The notes: a model not told the origin generated them from the sequence alone. A DNA stretch of 64,000 nucleotides from Eutreptiella sp. 'Long Island Sound 2002' (GCA_964036045.1 OZ038384.1:43354204-43418203), one strand, 5' to 3'; numbered from the stretch's first letter, positions 1 through 11,381 are shown. Program-made: numbers and translations.

Positions 1-925
1 GGGGGTCCAGGAAGGAGCAGGTAGACACCTTGAAAGTTTGTGCACCTACGATCGGCTTCGAATATCCCGCTCCAACAGTACCTTTTTTTATCTTGCCCAA
101 GGAAAGTTTCTCTGAAGTGGTCGGGGATGTGGGCCGGCTGGGTTGTCCAGGGCTGTGATTTGATCCCCCAAGCCCCCAGGGAGCAAGGGCCCGACTGGGC
201 AAGACAAGCGAAAGTGAAGGCCACGATGCGGCGTGGAGGGTCCGTGAGTGGGCTGCTTGTGCGCGTCGACTGTGGGTTGCCCTTGTGTCACGTATGGATC
301 TTGTGCAGTTCGGATGCATTTGTGGTCACCTGTCTCTTTGGCACTCCGGATTGTCGAATGAGAATGAGGGCCCCTCCCTCAATTGAATGGACCCTCCTCT
401 GGGAGGGATTGGGTGTAATTTTTTGACCCCCCCCAAAGTTTCTCTGGCGCCACAGTTCTTACGGACTGAGTGGAACCCTCCCGCCCCCCCCCCCCCCGCA
501 TTTGAAAGTCCGACTTCCCCTGTCTTACTCTTGGGGTGCACTGCTTGCACGCGTAGCACTGTAAACGTGGGGCGCACAGGTGCAAAAAGTGCTGCAAACA
601 CCACGGATATTTCCATCAAGTGTAGGGATTGCCAAAAGGGGGATGGTAGGCGGTTTGGCACACTTCTAACGCAAGCGTTGGTGGTGCCACTACTGTAAAC
701 GTTTACGGCGCTGGCACAGCAAATTGGCAGGGGTATTGGAGGGGAAGCAGTTAAGTAGCAGGGAAATTCGAACCCCCCGAGGAATAGAGACTACACCCCT
801 CCTTGGATCCCTGTCTGACAGAGAAGGGCAGGGATGGAGAAATAGGGAGGAACCTGCACAGTCCACTCGTTGCATCATGCTGATATGGGGTTGGACTCAA
901 AAGCTTTCAACACAAGCCCAACGGG
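1..925. other. no gene seen; low-complexity sequence
   Basis: No reading frame here shows a recognisable domain. The stretch has oligo-C runs (around 424-433 and 484-497) and one copy of the palindromic motif described at 702-723. Short frames on both strands look like chance products of the C/G runs. Confidence 0.6.
702..723. repeat. TTTACGGC-type palindrome, copy 1 (degenerate)
   Basis: Left arm TTTACGGCGC is intact while the right arm is degraded. Directly preceded by the short palindrome GTAAACGTTTAC. Related to the motifs at 1002, 10719, 10990 and 11360. Confidence 0.5.
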
Positions 926-1345
926 ACACAAACATGAACACCACCACCAATGGGCAGGGGGGGGGGATCATTCTGTAGTGGGTACATATTTACAGTGCCA
1001 GCTACGGCGCTGGCGCCGTTAAATGAGAGCGGGTAAATTCCAACAATTATCGTTACAATGGGATTTTTATGGTCATGCCCTTCACCAGCACCAGCCAGAA
1101 AAGGTCCGGGTGCATCTAAACACACTCACAAATGTTAAAACTGCAAACTGTACAAACTGCCATATGCAGGGGTCATGAAAATATGGGGGTGATCTGAAAA
1201 GGTTTCCACACCAGCCTAATGGGATCCAACGGGTTGCCTTTTCGGTGAAACGGGCTATAAGAGCCAGAAATTCTTCCAAGTGGGGAGCCCCCCCCCCCCC
1301 CGTGTCTCACTGCAGTGCACCGCCTTCCTGAACCTCCCTTTTTTT
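926..1345 (+). repeat. dispersed ~420 bp repeat, copy A
   Basis: This block matches the reverse complement of about 10,400-10,823 over most of its length. Shared landmarks in order are a CACCACCAATGGGCAGGGGG segment, a palindromic TACGGCGC/GCGCCGTT core, AAATGAGAGCGGGTAAATTC, a segment ending CACCAGCACCAGCCAGAAAA, CATATGCAGGG, CCTAATGGGATCCAACGGG, an oligo-C run, and a tail GTGCACCGCCTTCCTGAACC. It ends in an oligo-T run (about 1340-1352). It carries no coding frame. A non-autonomous mobile repeat is the likeliest identity; terminal inverted repeats of one large element is the alternative. Confidence 0.65.
1002..1022. repeat. TACGGCGC/GCGCCGT palindrome, copy 2 (inside repeat copy A)
   Basis: TACGGCGC and GCGCCGT arms flank a two-base centre (TG), giving a near-perfect hairpin. 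It lies within the 420 bp repeat and is also present, in degraded form, in copy B at 10719-10740. Confidence 0.6.
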
Positions 1346-1959
1346 TTTTTTTGGAAATACATAATTCACAGCTCAACGGTCCGCTGAATAGGAAGGCCAG
1401 CCCATTATACAGATTTGTGACCCACATCCCTTGGTCATGGGTCAGCAAGTCGGTGGATAGGAAGGCAGACCGGCGCGGCGTTGGAGGGTGAAGGATAGTG
1501 CAAGGTATGGTGTTGAAAACAGAGGTGGTATCCCCGTGTGCAGTCGCCCCATTTCCATCCCCGGGGGTGACGGGCCACATGTGGGGGTGCCCAGGGGGCT
1601 GGCAGCTACCATTGCCAGGCTCCAGTCATGCATACAGGACGTGGGAAGGGCAGAAGCAGGGGATGTCCACATCCGGGGTGTTGGCGTACCAAGGATGGGC
1701 CGACTCGGCGTTAGTCGGTTCAAAAATAGAAAAAGGCAATGAATTCGGAGAGCAAAGACACACACAGGAAGAGGGGAGCAGGTGGTGACAATGACGGGCT
1801 GCAGTGAACACTGTGCTATCGCCTGAGATATGTAGAGGGCCTTGATGGCGATCTCCCACTTATTTTAGGGTAGAGAGCCGGTTCAGCGTTCACTTCAGGC
1901 TTGAAGAGGTGGGGTGGAAGGGCGTGGGTATGGTCGAAGAAAGCAGGGCAGGGCAACGT
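1346..1959. other. no gene seen
   Basis: Unique-looking sequence between repeat copy A and the 3' remnant of LINE-1. It may include 3' untranslated sequence of LINE-1, but no poly-A end or target-site duplication could be fixed. Confidence 0.4.
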
Positions 1960-1961
1960 TG

Positions 1962-2786
1962 TTATACTGGGCGGGACGAGTGTAGCCAGTCCCGTGAATT
2001 AAACGGATTGGGTTTGGAAGACGAGGTTGGAATATCATTGGCAAGGGCAGGTATGATGGCGTCCAGTGCGTGTTTATGGAAGTGACCAATGAACTTCTTG
2101 ACGGCTCGCGATCCTCCCAAAGAGTGCGACACGTGCTGGTGGAGGGAACAAGGCACAACGAGACGCCAAGTGATGCGCAGGTCGCGGTGCATCGCAGTGC
2201 TTCGCCAACTGGCGACCAGGGCAGGCTGTGGCCAAGAGGATAACCAGGCATGAACCAGGGGTCGGGATGGGGAGCAGTGAGCGAGGACACCGTGCACACT
2301 GAGGTTGTGTCGCAGGTGACAGTGGGGGCATGGGCGTGGGGGGGGACTCATCCTTCCAGAAACTCGCATAGTGGGAGTAGTTTTTGTGTGACTGAAGACC
2401 AAAAAGCCACTTGTGCCACGCGAGTCGGCGGAACTTCAGGGGGTACCAGGAGGAGTGGTGAAAATGGTCGTGGGAGTGCTGGACAACCAGATCGTGGGTC
2501 CACACTTTGTGGGGGGGCAACATGAGTTCACCTCGGTAGACCACATCCCACGGCGTCTGTGCGGTGTCGGGGGGGGGGGGGGTGGCAGTGTGGAACCATA
2601 CTTGGCGAATTCGTCTGACTTCTCTTGATGCACGTGCCCAGTATGCCCCTCAATCCATTCCAAGGACTGGTTTTTTGGACAGTAGGGAATGTCGGGCCTG
2701 AAGGACCCACCTGGACTGGCGTACTGGGTGTTTGGTACCCGTGGTGGAGGCAATAGCACCTTTGCAGTCAACCCGCAGTTTTGCAT
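1962..2786 (-). pseudogene. LINE-1 ORF2 tail: end of RNase H and C-terminal zinc finger
   Basis: The frame 2786-2436 continues the RNase H begun at 2650-4656 after a frameshift near 2.7 kb: it reads LEWIEGHTGHVHQEKSDEFA, matching the last RNase H motif (W-x-x-G-H-x-G ... D-E-x-A) of LINE elements. A further shift leads to the frame 2402-1962, which holds CPHC followed by H and C at the spacing of the finger often found downstream of LINE RNase H. No intact protein is encoded. Confidence 0.7.
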
Positions 2787-4656
2787 GGGGGGGTGAAAAG
2801 TGGGAACCTAGTAATATACCAATGACCTCAGCTTTATATGAGTTGGGGTTGCCTGGCACGCGGCAGAGGACGATGCGTCCGTCTCGAAGGACGGCTGAGG
2901 CGCCAGACGCTGGGGGAGACCCGATACGGCTGCCATCGGTATAGGTGTAGTCTGGTGAGGGGCCGGAGTTTGAAACCACATACGCTGCTAAGCCTGCAAC
3001 CGAGGCAATCTCAATGGCGCCACGTAGGGCCTGCTTGGATCTCCAGGAAATGGTGAGGGGCAGCATGCTCGAGGAGGGGGGGGGTCCTAGCAAGGAGAGG
3101 GCACGGGTGAAGAGAGCCCGTGGGGAGATGCTTGCATCAGAGGACACGCGCAACGAAGCAAGTAGGGGGTTTCTGTGCAGGGAGTCGAGGACGCGGGTGG
3201 GGTAAAGGACCAACAGGCAGCCGAGGCCAAGTCCCCTGGAACGATGGGTGTATAGCGTCTTGTGGGCCACGAGTGACGGCAAACCCGAGACCGCGAACAC
3301 AAAGCGCTCCGGCGTTGGGGAGGGTTCCTGTAGCTGTGTACTGGTGAGCGGGTAGCATTTGCATCGGTACAGGAGACGGGGCAGGACCACAATGTTTACA
3401 AGGAGTACCCTATCTAGTGTTTGTATGGGGTGTGCATTGAGGTCAGCCAGCTGACTGAGAAGTTCGTTGGCAATTATCTTATAACCGGCTTTTTGGGCCA
3501 TATAGGCTGGCAGTGGGTGGCTGAGGTGCATGAGGTGGGCTACCTGTGACATGGGATGCTCGGTGGTGTCCGCCCAATCAGGCAACAACACACAGGGTTC
3601 CACGGACCAGTAGACGGGTGCGGCCTGCACAGGATGGGGGGGTTGAGCGTACTTGGGAAGCGAGGGAGGCAGAGGCGGGGGCGGCAGGAGGGGAAGACAT
3701 TCGCTTTCGGCAACGTTTAGTTGGCATCCAATCAGGTTTAATCCTTGCTGCATGAGAGATGCGGTAAAGCACCCTTTGCCAGGCGAGACAGGCGTGGACA
3801 CATCGTCAACAAATGCTGAGAGGGTGAGTCCCTGGGATTGGAGGTATCTGAGTGGGATCTCGAAAACCAGGACAAAGAGGAAATAGGAAAGGGGACGCCC
3901 TTGTTTCACGCCGTGTGTCGTCCGAAAATTTTCATCAGGGTTACCCCGGATGTATGTGGAGCCATGCTCAAGCACCGTTTGGATTAGACGCAGTAGCTTG
4001 GATGGCGTCCCCATGCGCTCCAACATTTCCCTAATTAATATTTTAGGTGGACTGTCAAAGGCGTGGTACATGTTAAAGGCGTATATGGCCTCCCACGTGG
4101 TGCCTGTGTCAGGGTCGTTGAGGAAGGCTTGGGTAGCGTGCGCCGTGGACACACCACGCCGACCACCGAACTGACGTGCATTTATATGGGGTGAGAGGAG
4201 GGGGTATAGGCGCATGTACATCCAGCGCATAATCAGGCGGTACACGCTATTGCTCATTGCAATAGGGCGCCACCTGTCCGGGTCGCGCCAGGAGCCCTTC
4301 CCTTTGTAGATGCAAAACGTTTCGGAGGTCAGCCATGCATGTGGAATGTCACCTGCATCATAACAGTGGACTAGGCATTGGTGCACAAGGGAAAAGCAGG
4401 GGTCCGGTAGAATGGACAGGAGGTAGGGTGGTACCCCATCAGGCCCTGGGGATTTCTTGCGTGCAGAGCGTGCGAGGGAGCGTAATTCTGAGAGGGAGGG
4501 TGGGGGTACATTGGGGAGTGTGGGTGACCGTTGTATGTACTCAGCAGCTGAGCTGCACCGGGGGGAGTTCCTCTGGAGGATCCTCTGAATTTTACTTGTG
4601 GGCACGGGGAGGGTGGATGGGCCGGGGGAGTGAGGAGGGTGTGTTTGCCCCACCAA
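2650..4656 (-). pseudogene. LINE-1 ORF2: reverse transcriptase and RNase H remnant
   Basis: 668 codons open without a stop. RT signatures in order: KKSPGPDGVP (residues 67-76), DRWRPIAMSN (127-136), motif A at YAFNMYHAFDS (192-202), HGVKQGRPLS (248-257) and the catalytic AFVDD box (281-285). RNase H follows with TDGS, KAE and VDCKGA. The first catalytic Asp of motif A is Asn (residue 195), so the polymerase should be inactive. The frame has no ATG at its start (the first codon is TTG) and is entered by a frameshift from the linker downstream of the nuclease. Translation breaks off in RNase H near 2.7 kb. Confidence 0.85.
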
Positions 4657-4766
4657 AAAAAGGTTTTTGAGCGCCTCTTCGCCTGGCGTGCGAGTTGTTT
4701 GACTAATTGGTGCAAGTCGGAGACGTCTGGTGTGGGTTGTGCGGTCAGGGGGTGGGAGGCATTGAC

Positions 4767-5693
4767 CTAGCGCATTGCAGCCAGCATACCTTCGGAGACC
4801 GTGCTGTAGCAGCTCTCAACTTCATGGAACGATTCAGGAGGTGCAATGTCCTGCAATCTGCAATGCACGGGAAATGAGAGCCCGGTAGAGCTGGACATCT
4901 CTTTTGTTCCATAGTGCGCAGCGTGTCTGAGGGAGGTGTGGTGCATTCCACGGGATGGTAGAAATGGCAATGGGATCGTTGTATGAGGCACGTGGACGGA
5001 AGAAAAGTCAATTACCTGTGCTGATGACACCTCGAATGAGTTATGATACGAACGTGTGCCGTGCGCACGGTCAATGTAACTTTGTGTGCCTGCAAACCGT
5101 CTTACCCTTGTGTAAGGGATGCCATCGGCATGGGGAAGCAGCAAGTCAACCAGGGACCTTGACTTCTCCTTTGCTGCCAGCCACGGCTAGATATTCGCGC
5201 GCAGTGTTGTTGTGTGGGACGCATGCGTGGTGCCATTATAATCACCCATGATGAGGTAAGAGTTACGGACCATGGTGTCAAGATATGACTCACATACACG
5301 TTTCTCCTTTAGGGTGTGGGGGCCGTAGAATGAGGCAAGGTGCATGGGCGCAATCAGTGGATTGGGGTGGAGATGGAGCTCAACAGATATGAGTACCCCT
5401 GGGAGGTGGACACAGACGGGGGGGGGGTTGGGGGAGATAGAGGTGTGCACCAGAATTGCTACCCCGTTCTTGGAAGAGGGGGAGCTGTGGAGCAGGTGAA
5501 AGCCCCAGTGGAGGGCAACGCGCTCGAAGTCGCGTATATGTGCGGTGGGTGAAGGTTTGAACTCTTGCAGGCATATGGTGTGGGGGAGGGGCTTGAACCC
5601 AGAGAGGAGATGGCAAAAACGATTCGGGGTTATGTCCGGTCCACCTACGTTAAGGGAGGCGTGCATGAGGGCTGAGCCGGTCTTGGAGACCAC
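4767..5693 (-). pseudogene. LINE-1 ORF2: APE-like endonuclease remnant
   Basis: Two frames joined by a frameshift near 5.18 kb. The first (5693-5187) has the N-terminal Asn motif (SLNVGG), the metal-binding Glu (CLQEFK), GVAILV, SFYGPH and the GDYN box, as in endonuclease/exonuclease/phosphatase-fold nucleases of LINEs. The second (5144-4767) has a VIDFSS strand followed by a degraded SDH box in which the Asp is not conserved. In a live element this domain nicks the target DNA to prime reverse transcription. The first codon of the 5693 frame is GTG, so the true start is not defined; the frame overlaps ORF1 by about 48 bases. Confidence 0.75.
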
Positions 5694-8600
5694 GTGTACA
5701 GTGTTGGGTGGCTGCGGGGGGCGGCTATTTGTGGTGTAGTTGGGGCGGGCTGGGCAACTTGAGACAGCGTGTGAGACAAGGGTGCGGGACCTGGTTGAGG
5801 CACCTGCAGGTCTGGAGGTCCTGAATCATCTAAGCTCCTTGTGACCGCGAGGGTGGTGGACAGGTGGTGAGTGTGTAAGGCAGAGGTGTGGGTGCTGTGA
5901 GAGGAATAGGGAGTGTCAAGAGGAGTGTCAAGAGTGACATGCGGGCGAAGATCAGTCGCATGGCAACGTGTGAGGCGACATAAGAGGCAAGGAGGGCAAG
6001 GGGTCTTACCACAGGTGTGTTGGGCATTAGCGTGAATGACAACGACCTTGCAGTTGCCGAGGGCGGGCCGCTCAGCGGTGTCGGGCGGTGTTGGCGTGTG
6101 AGCGGGAAAGTAAACTGAGTGGGGAAGCATGGGTGGTGCGACTATCGTGGAGTACACGGAGAGGGTTCGGAGCAAGGCTAGAATCGCAAGCATCACGAAA
6201 AACCTAAGGATCTGATGCGTGCCAATGCATATGGATGTAATGAGGCGATAGGCATGTGAGGAAATCGAGTGAGAAAAAAGTAGCGCGTGAAGTGCGGTCA
6301 CATTGTGGGCTGTGGGCGTGGGTTGGATTCCATGAGAGCGCAATTAGTGTGGAATGCTGGGCCGTAGTGCGGTGCGGGGCGTGCAGGGTGCAGATGGGAT
6401 GAACCTCATGCTCTATAGGAGCCAGGGTGACGACGCTTGGCCGCGGGGGTTCATCTATTCATGTGGCCTCTACAAAGGAAGAGGTGGATGGGGGGGCAGG
6501 CGGCACAGTGGGCAGGTGTGAAGAGGACACTAGGAACTCCCGGAGTGGGTTGGTGGCTGCGGTGAGGTTGGCTTCCGTCAGGGCTCGCTGAGGGAAATTG
6601 ATTAGCTTCACTCTTTCGAGCCGATCCGTGAGGGACATGACCAAGTCCTGACTACTGTTGCGGGAGGAGAAGTAGATGGGGCCCGGCATCGTGGCTCCAT
6701 ATTCAGGTGTTGCAGAGTCGTTGGCCTGATATCTTACCATCACCTGGCCCGATGGCTGGAATATTTGGTGACTTTCAACAGGGCCAAATGTGGCAGCGGA
6801 TCGCAACACGTCGCGCACATCAAGTGTGGGCGGGTACCGTGCAATGGTGTATGGGGTATTGACTTCTCTCGAGAAGTCCTTTGCAAAAACACGGTTATTG
6901 GTGTGCGTAGAGACACATATCATTTCTCCTAGATTCTCTATTTCCTGCACTGCTGGTTGTATAAGCATGGGGTCGTGGGCCATGCCAAGCACATTGTACT
7001 TGTTTAACAACACCAAGAACACAAATTTCCTATACAAGGGCGGGTTGAGCTCCATTGCGGTGCGGACTTCATGGGACGGCAACTTACGCCTACGGGGGCC
7101 ATTTTTTTGAAGCGGGGTTGATGGGTAATGATGAGGGCAGACTCTTTGACGGACCTATCAAGGAGTCTGATGGAAACACCCATGTCCATGAGGGCGGGCT
7201 GCTCATCGTAAAAATTGCCCAAAGCATCAAAAGGGATGAAAACGTCGAAAAGTTTATACCCGTCCGGGGCGGAGTTTACCATGGTAGGCCAAAAGGCCTT
7301 CGTTATCCTGGGGATGGTCAGTTCTTTCAGAACTGTTGAGGTGTCATCGGGGTTGAGTCCATTGAGCATGAGCATCAATGGTAATGAGCCCGAGATGTGC
7401 CACTTAACCTCTAGGCCATCAATTTCTCGCGTGATGTCAATGGGGACATCAACGCGCACTTGAAACAGGGAGGATTGGGGTGTATGCATGGCTGGTGGAA
7501 TGGGCTCGGAAGGATCTACATTTTTCGGAAAATACCCGATGGTTTGGGGGATGTGGTTTCGGGGAAGGGGCAAGGAGGTGAGTTGGAAAAGGACCAACGG
7601 TTGATCAAGAGGAGTGGGTGCCGCGAAAATTGTCTGGTTGTGGGGGGATCGGACACCCATGTGAACCACTTGGCATACCACGGATAGCCATAAAAAGGTC
7701 AACGAAGGCACGAGGTCAATGCGCCTATGAAGCACGGCTGCTAGTTCAACATTGGCGAAATTGCTTCAGGCATTATACGCAAGCCAAAAAGTTGTTGGTT
7801 TGTCTTGCTTTTTTGCCGCACGTAGCATCGCGACAATTTGTTTAACTATAGTGCGGTGCGAAAGGAAGGGGGGTTGATCTTGGAAGGGGGCAAAATTGGG
7901 AAGTATGGCGAAAGAGACCAACCCAATGAGTTTGTTCCATTCAAAATTGGCCATGTCGGCGATGGAAAAACTCTTTAAAAATACTTGGTAAGGCAAACCG
8001 TCGCCAAAAAGGAGAATTTGAGGTGCGGGGTTGAGTGCGGCCAAAAGGTCGGGTGGGGGCAATGGGGAGGTGTCATGGTGTATTGTGGGAGTGGTTGAGA
8101 GTATCCACTTTTGAAAACCTATTTTGACCTTTAACCGGAATTTTGCCGCCTTGGACATCTTTGGTGATGTCACGGGGCTTGGGGAAACCGGTGGGAAGAG
8201 CACCTTGTGGGCGGAAGGATCTTTGGGCGAGTGCCTTGATTGGATTGCTTTCCAGTGTGGTGACTATGGGGTGGTGTGTTGGGGCGGGAGCGTCATTATC
8301 TTCATCAATTGGGGACGGGGAATCACCAATATCATTACCTTTTTTTGCGGGTGTTGTGTTGAGTGAAGGAAGGGCAAAAGCACGCGTTGGATCGGCTTGG
8401 TTGCTTGGTGCGAGCATCTTGATCATCAAGGTGAATTTCGTCATGCACATGGTCGCCATCTCCTAGGAGAGGTGATGGGTGTTCGGCATGGTGTGAGCTA
8501 GGTTCCGAGGCATCCTCACGTGAACCGGGACTCTTATTTTTTTCTTTTGCTTTTTTTTCACTACCAACAAAGGAAGGTGTTCCTGTAGAAGCCTCGGGTG

Positions 8601-8870
8601 TAGCCAAGGGCCCGGGCGGTAGCCGCGGAGCGGGTGAAGCAAATGCGTCATCATCTTTTTTTTTTTGCTTCCTTCTTTGTTTTTTATGAGCCACGTTTTT
8701 TGATGGTCGGAGAGAGAGGGGAAAGGGAATGGGATAGACGAATGCCCGGATGCAGAGGACAATGCGTCTATGTCAATGGGCACAGAGACCCGCTCGGGGG
8801 CAATGCGAGACACTATGGTTTGGCGCAAGTCACGTGCCGAAACATCAGCATGATGGGAGGTTTTTTTCAA
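5645..8870 (-). pseudogene. LINE-1 ORF1-like protein, frameshifted in several places
   Basis: Consecutive overlapping frames (8870-8463, 8694-8335, 8459-8073, 8203-7766, 7735-7004, 7082-6459, 6343-5645) can be read as one decayed protein of about 1,000 residues. It begins with a charged, lysine-rich region. The 7082-6459 part has an RRM-like stretch (LDVRDVLRSAATFGPVESHQ ...). The last part (6343-5645) has a cysteine/histidine cluster near HTCGKTPCPPCLLC and a proline-rich end. ORF1 proteins of LINEs bind element RNA and often combine RRM and zinc-knuckle modules, which fits. The assignment rests on position upstream of the nuclease and on these weak motifs. Confidence 0.5.
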
Positions 8871-9118
8871 ACTACCACCGGATCTTCAGGTGGCTCGCGA
8901 AAACGCTTTGGAATTGTTACGAGAAGAAGACATAGGGATGATCAAGTTAGATGGGAGGAAAACAATTCGCCGTGACGCACGATTCATGGTTCAAAATACG
9001 CAGAAACGGAAAAACGTCAAAAAGACAGGGCAAAGCGGAAAACAGACCGAAAAATCTCCCGTCGATGCTCGCTTCGCTCTTGTCTAGGGCTCCTGCGCCT
9101 GCAGTCACACGCGCGCAC
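8871..9118. other. no gene seen; possible LINE-1 5' region
   Basis: Lies just upstream of the first ORF1-like frame. No promoter motif could be recognised. Confidence 0.35.
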
Positions 9119-9245
9119 GTTGGATGCCTTCCTGAACCTCTTGTTTCCGATGATTATCGTGACTATGTGGTTTTTGTGGCACTGCCTGTCATCAGCACCA
9201 ATGACAACTGTGACTAGCATGTCCTTTGGTGCACCCTGGCCCTTG
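9119..9245 (+). repeat. partial copy of the dispersed repeat
   Basis: About 40 bases (CTTCCTGAACCTCTTGTTTC and on to GATTATCGTGAC) match the reverse complement of 10,376-10,420, followed by a degraded TTTTTGTGGCAC...CATCAGCACC segment also present in copies A and B. Confidence 0.5.
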
Positions 9246-9255
9246 TATGCTGCAG

Positions 9256-9257
<2 letters not shown>

Positions 9258-9306
<49 letters not shown>
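9258..9306. repeat. (TG)n microsatellite
   Basis: Uninterrupted GT dinucleotide repeat of about 24 units. Confidence 0.95.
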
Positions 9307-9310
<4 letters not shown>

Positions 9311-9839
9311 CTAGCTAAACCCGGGGTGGTGGCAGGGGAAATCCATAAAGACCATAAAAATGTTGCAAAAAGTGCAATAAGTACAGCAAAATGTGTGATT
9401 GCACGGGGATGCAATCACAACCCTCCCCCCCGTACGGGAATCCCGGATTCCCCGTTTTGCCCCGTGCAGTCGCCCGTACAGTGGGTTCTTGGAACCGTAA
9501 CATAAAGATAGGCAATATTGGCACCCATTTGTCCCTCTTTTCAGCCTTCTTGTGTGTTGTTGACCAGACTATGCCTTGCAACACATGCCACTCCAAGAAT
9601 GCCGAAACTGTTGATTTCTTGTCTTTGGGCGAGGCGGACCGTTGTACCCTTGGACAAAAGCATCTTGACTGAGCAAGCGACTGGGTTATTTGTGAGTTGT
9701 GCCAAGCCCGTCCAAACCCCTTTTTGGGGTCAAAGTCCGTTCCGTTTGCAACTGCAACCAGTACTACTAATGCCACGATGCTCTAGTGCAACGAGTTCTG
9801 CCACTACTTCTACATGCATCTATATGCGCCTACGGTACC

Positions 9840-10386
9840 ATGCAAACAGAGAAGCCTGAGCGCAAACAAAAGAAACCAAAGACATTGAAGGCCATCACAG
9901 TGGATGACCGTGTAGCAAAGTATGGGAAGTACGGGTTGTATAACAACGATCGAATTCTGACTTGCGAGCCCTGTGCACAACAATTGGACTACACTAGGGA
10001 TGACCTCATCACAACTCACATTACACGGGATGGTCATGACAGGGAATGTGCTGCCCAAATTTCACAAGGAACACCATTTGTTTTGGCAATAGGGTATGAG
10101 GAACGAGAAAAAGTACGTCAGCACCGTAAGCACCGGAAAGCGTACCCCCATTGGCCATCGCTTGTTCATTAGGGTGATAGACCTTGAGAGCAAATTGCAA
10201 AATTGGGTGCAAGATGTTGAGCTGGTCACCGGTTTGCTTGATATGATTCGAAACCCTGGATTGCGAGAGGCACCCGTGAACAGTTTGAAATGTGTTGCCC
10301 AAAAGGTTCTTGCCGTGATTGCCAACTACAAGGACAAACAGTTGCCTTTTTTTGATGAGCTGCGGGTGCTCACATTGTCACGATAA
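9840..10386 (+). pseudogene. BED-finger protein remnant, probably hAT-like transposase N-terminus
   Basis: From the ATG at 9840 the frame encodes a Lys-rich start, then VAKYGKYGLYNNDRILTCEP with C-x2-C followed at the usual distance by H-x5-H (CEPC ... HITRDGH). This is the spacing of BED/CGGBP1-type fingers at the N-terminus of hAT transposases. That frame stops at 10172. An overlapping frame from 10096 to 10386 continues with an alpha-helical stretch (LVTGLLDMIRNPG ... KVLAVIANYKDKQLPFFDEL), consistent with a single gene broken by a frameshift. No RNase H-like catalytic core or dimerisation domain is present, so only the N-terminal part survives or this is a domesticated short finger protein. 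It sits directly beside repeat copy B. Confidence 0.45.
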
Positions 10387-10399
10387 TCATCGGAAACAA

Positions 10400-10823
10400 G
10401 AGGTTCAGAAAGGTGGTGCACTGTAGTGAGACACGGGGGGGGGGGGGCGGGGGGCTCCCCACTTGGAAGAATTTTTGGCTCTTACCCCCCGTTTCAAACC
10501 ACCCCCGAAAAGACAACCCGTTGGATCCCATTAGGCTGGTGTGGAAACCTTTTGAGATCACCCCCATATTTTCATGAGCCCTGCATATGGCAGTTTGTAC
10601 AGTTTGCAGTTTTAACATTTGTGAGTGTGTTCAGACACATTTTCTGGCTGGTGCTGGTGAAGGGCATGGCCACAAAAACCCCATTGTCACGATAATTGTT
10701 GGAATTTACCCGCTCTCATTTAACGGCGCCAACGCCATATACCTTTATGGTGGTGGCGCGGTAAATGTGTGCCCACTCCGGAATGACCCCCCCCTGCCCA
10801 TTGGTGGTGTTCACTGGTGTGTC
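10400..10823 (-). repeat. dispersed ~420 bp repeat, copy B (inverted relative to copy A)
   Basis: Reverse complement of copy A at 926-1345 with small differences. The oligo-G run here (about 10,435-10,456) corresponds to the oligo-C run of copy A. Copies A and B point towards each other around LINE-1, about 9 kb apart. Confidence 0.65.
10719..10740. repeat. TTTAACGGCGCC palindrome, copy 3 (inside repeat copy B)
   Basis: Degenerate version of the same palindrome, at the position equivalent to copy 2. Confidence 0.5.
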
Positions 10824-10989
10824 CAGCTGCCATAGGTTATGACGGGCATCACATTTAGCACATATGGGAAGCAACTATGGACTATGTAGACCCCCCCCAC
10901 TTTGTCCATCTCTGCCCTTGTCCTTCACATAGAGAAAATTTTTTTTCGTCATAGTATTCGTTTCCAATCACCAGGCAGACGACTTTTTT

Positions 10990-11011
10990 TTTACGGAGCC
11001 GGCGCCGTAAA
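10990..11011. repeat. TTTACGG...CCGTAAA palindrome, copy 4
   Basis: 22-base near-perfect palindrome with arms TTTACGG and CCGTAAA and only one mismatched pair in the centre. Confidence 0.7.
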
Positions 11012-11016
11012 CATTT

Positions 11017-11359
11017 TTGCAGGGAGATGTGACATTGAGGGTTAATCTCTACACCAAACATTACAAAAAATGGGAGCATTGGCAGAGTGTTCGGGTCTCA
11101 TTTGATCAATATTTCCCTCGTTGCAATTGTCCAATCAGGGAGATATCTTTTTTAAATTGTCTAAAAAATGCAACTTTTAGAGATCCTTTTTTTTGTGGAT
11201 CTGCTTTACACATTCCCCTAGCGCTGCCAATGACCCGTTGTGGCATATCTGAACGAGGTCCAGATCTTGGGCTACTGGTTTAAACCATCGCTGGAACTGT
11301 GTTTTTCAGATACAACTTGGTGTGGAGAAAATGCAAAAATTGACTGAGATTTGTCAATG
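11017..11359. other. no gene assigned
   Basis: A short plus-strand frame (11017-11283, 88 codons) has no recognisable motif. The stretch lies between two palindromes about 370 bp apart and may be the body of a small element bounded by them. Confidence 0.3.
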
Positions 11360-11381
11360 TTTACGGCATTCGCGCCGTAAA
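11360..11381. repeat. TTTACGGC...GCCGTAAA palindrome, copy 5
   Basis: Arms TTTACGGC and GCCGTAAA are perfect 8-base inverted repeats around a 6-base centre. Confidence 0.7.

Larger units (their letters stand above)
1960..8870 (-). mobile_element. LINE-1: decayed APE-type non-LTR retrotransposon
   Basis: A chain of frames on the minus strand reads, 5' to 3', as ORF1 (8870 to 5645, several frameshifts) then ORF2 with an endonuclease/exonuclease/phosphatase-fold nuclease (5693 to about 4770), reverse transcriptase and RNase H (4656 to 2650, then 2786 onward in another frame) and a C-terminal CPHC...H...C finger (about 2310-2370). ORF2 overlaps the end of ORF1 by about 48 bases. Frameshifts, stops and loss of a catalytic Asp in the RT show it is dead. 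The order is typical of LINE clades that carry both an APE nuclease and RNase H; the clade cannot be named without a tree. Confidence 0.8.

Noticed and set aside
387-698. CxxC ... CxxC frame near the left end (possible zinc ribbon)
   Set aside because: 103 codons through an oligo-C run; the four cysteines are not in a recognised spacing.
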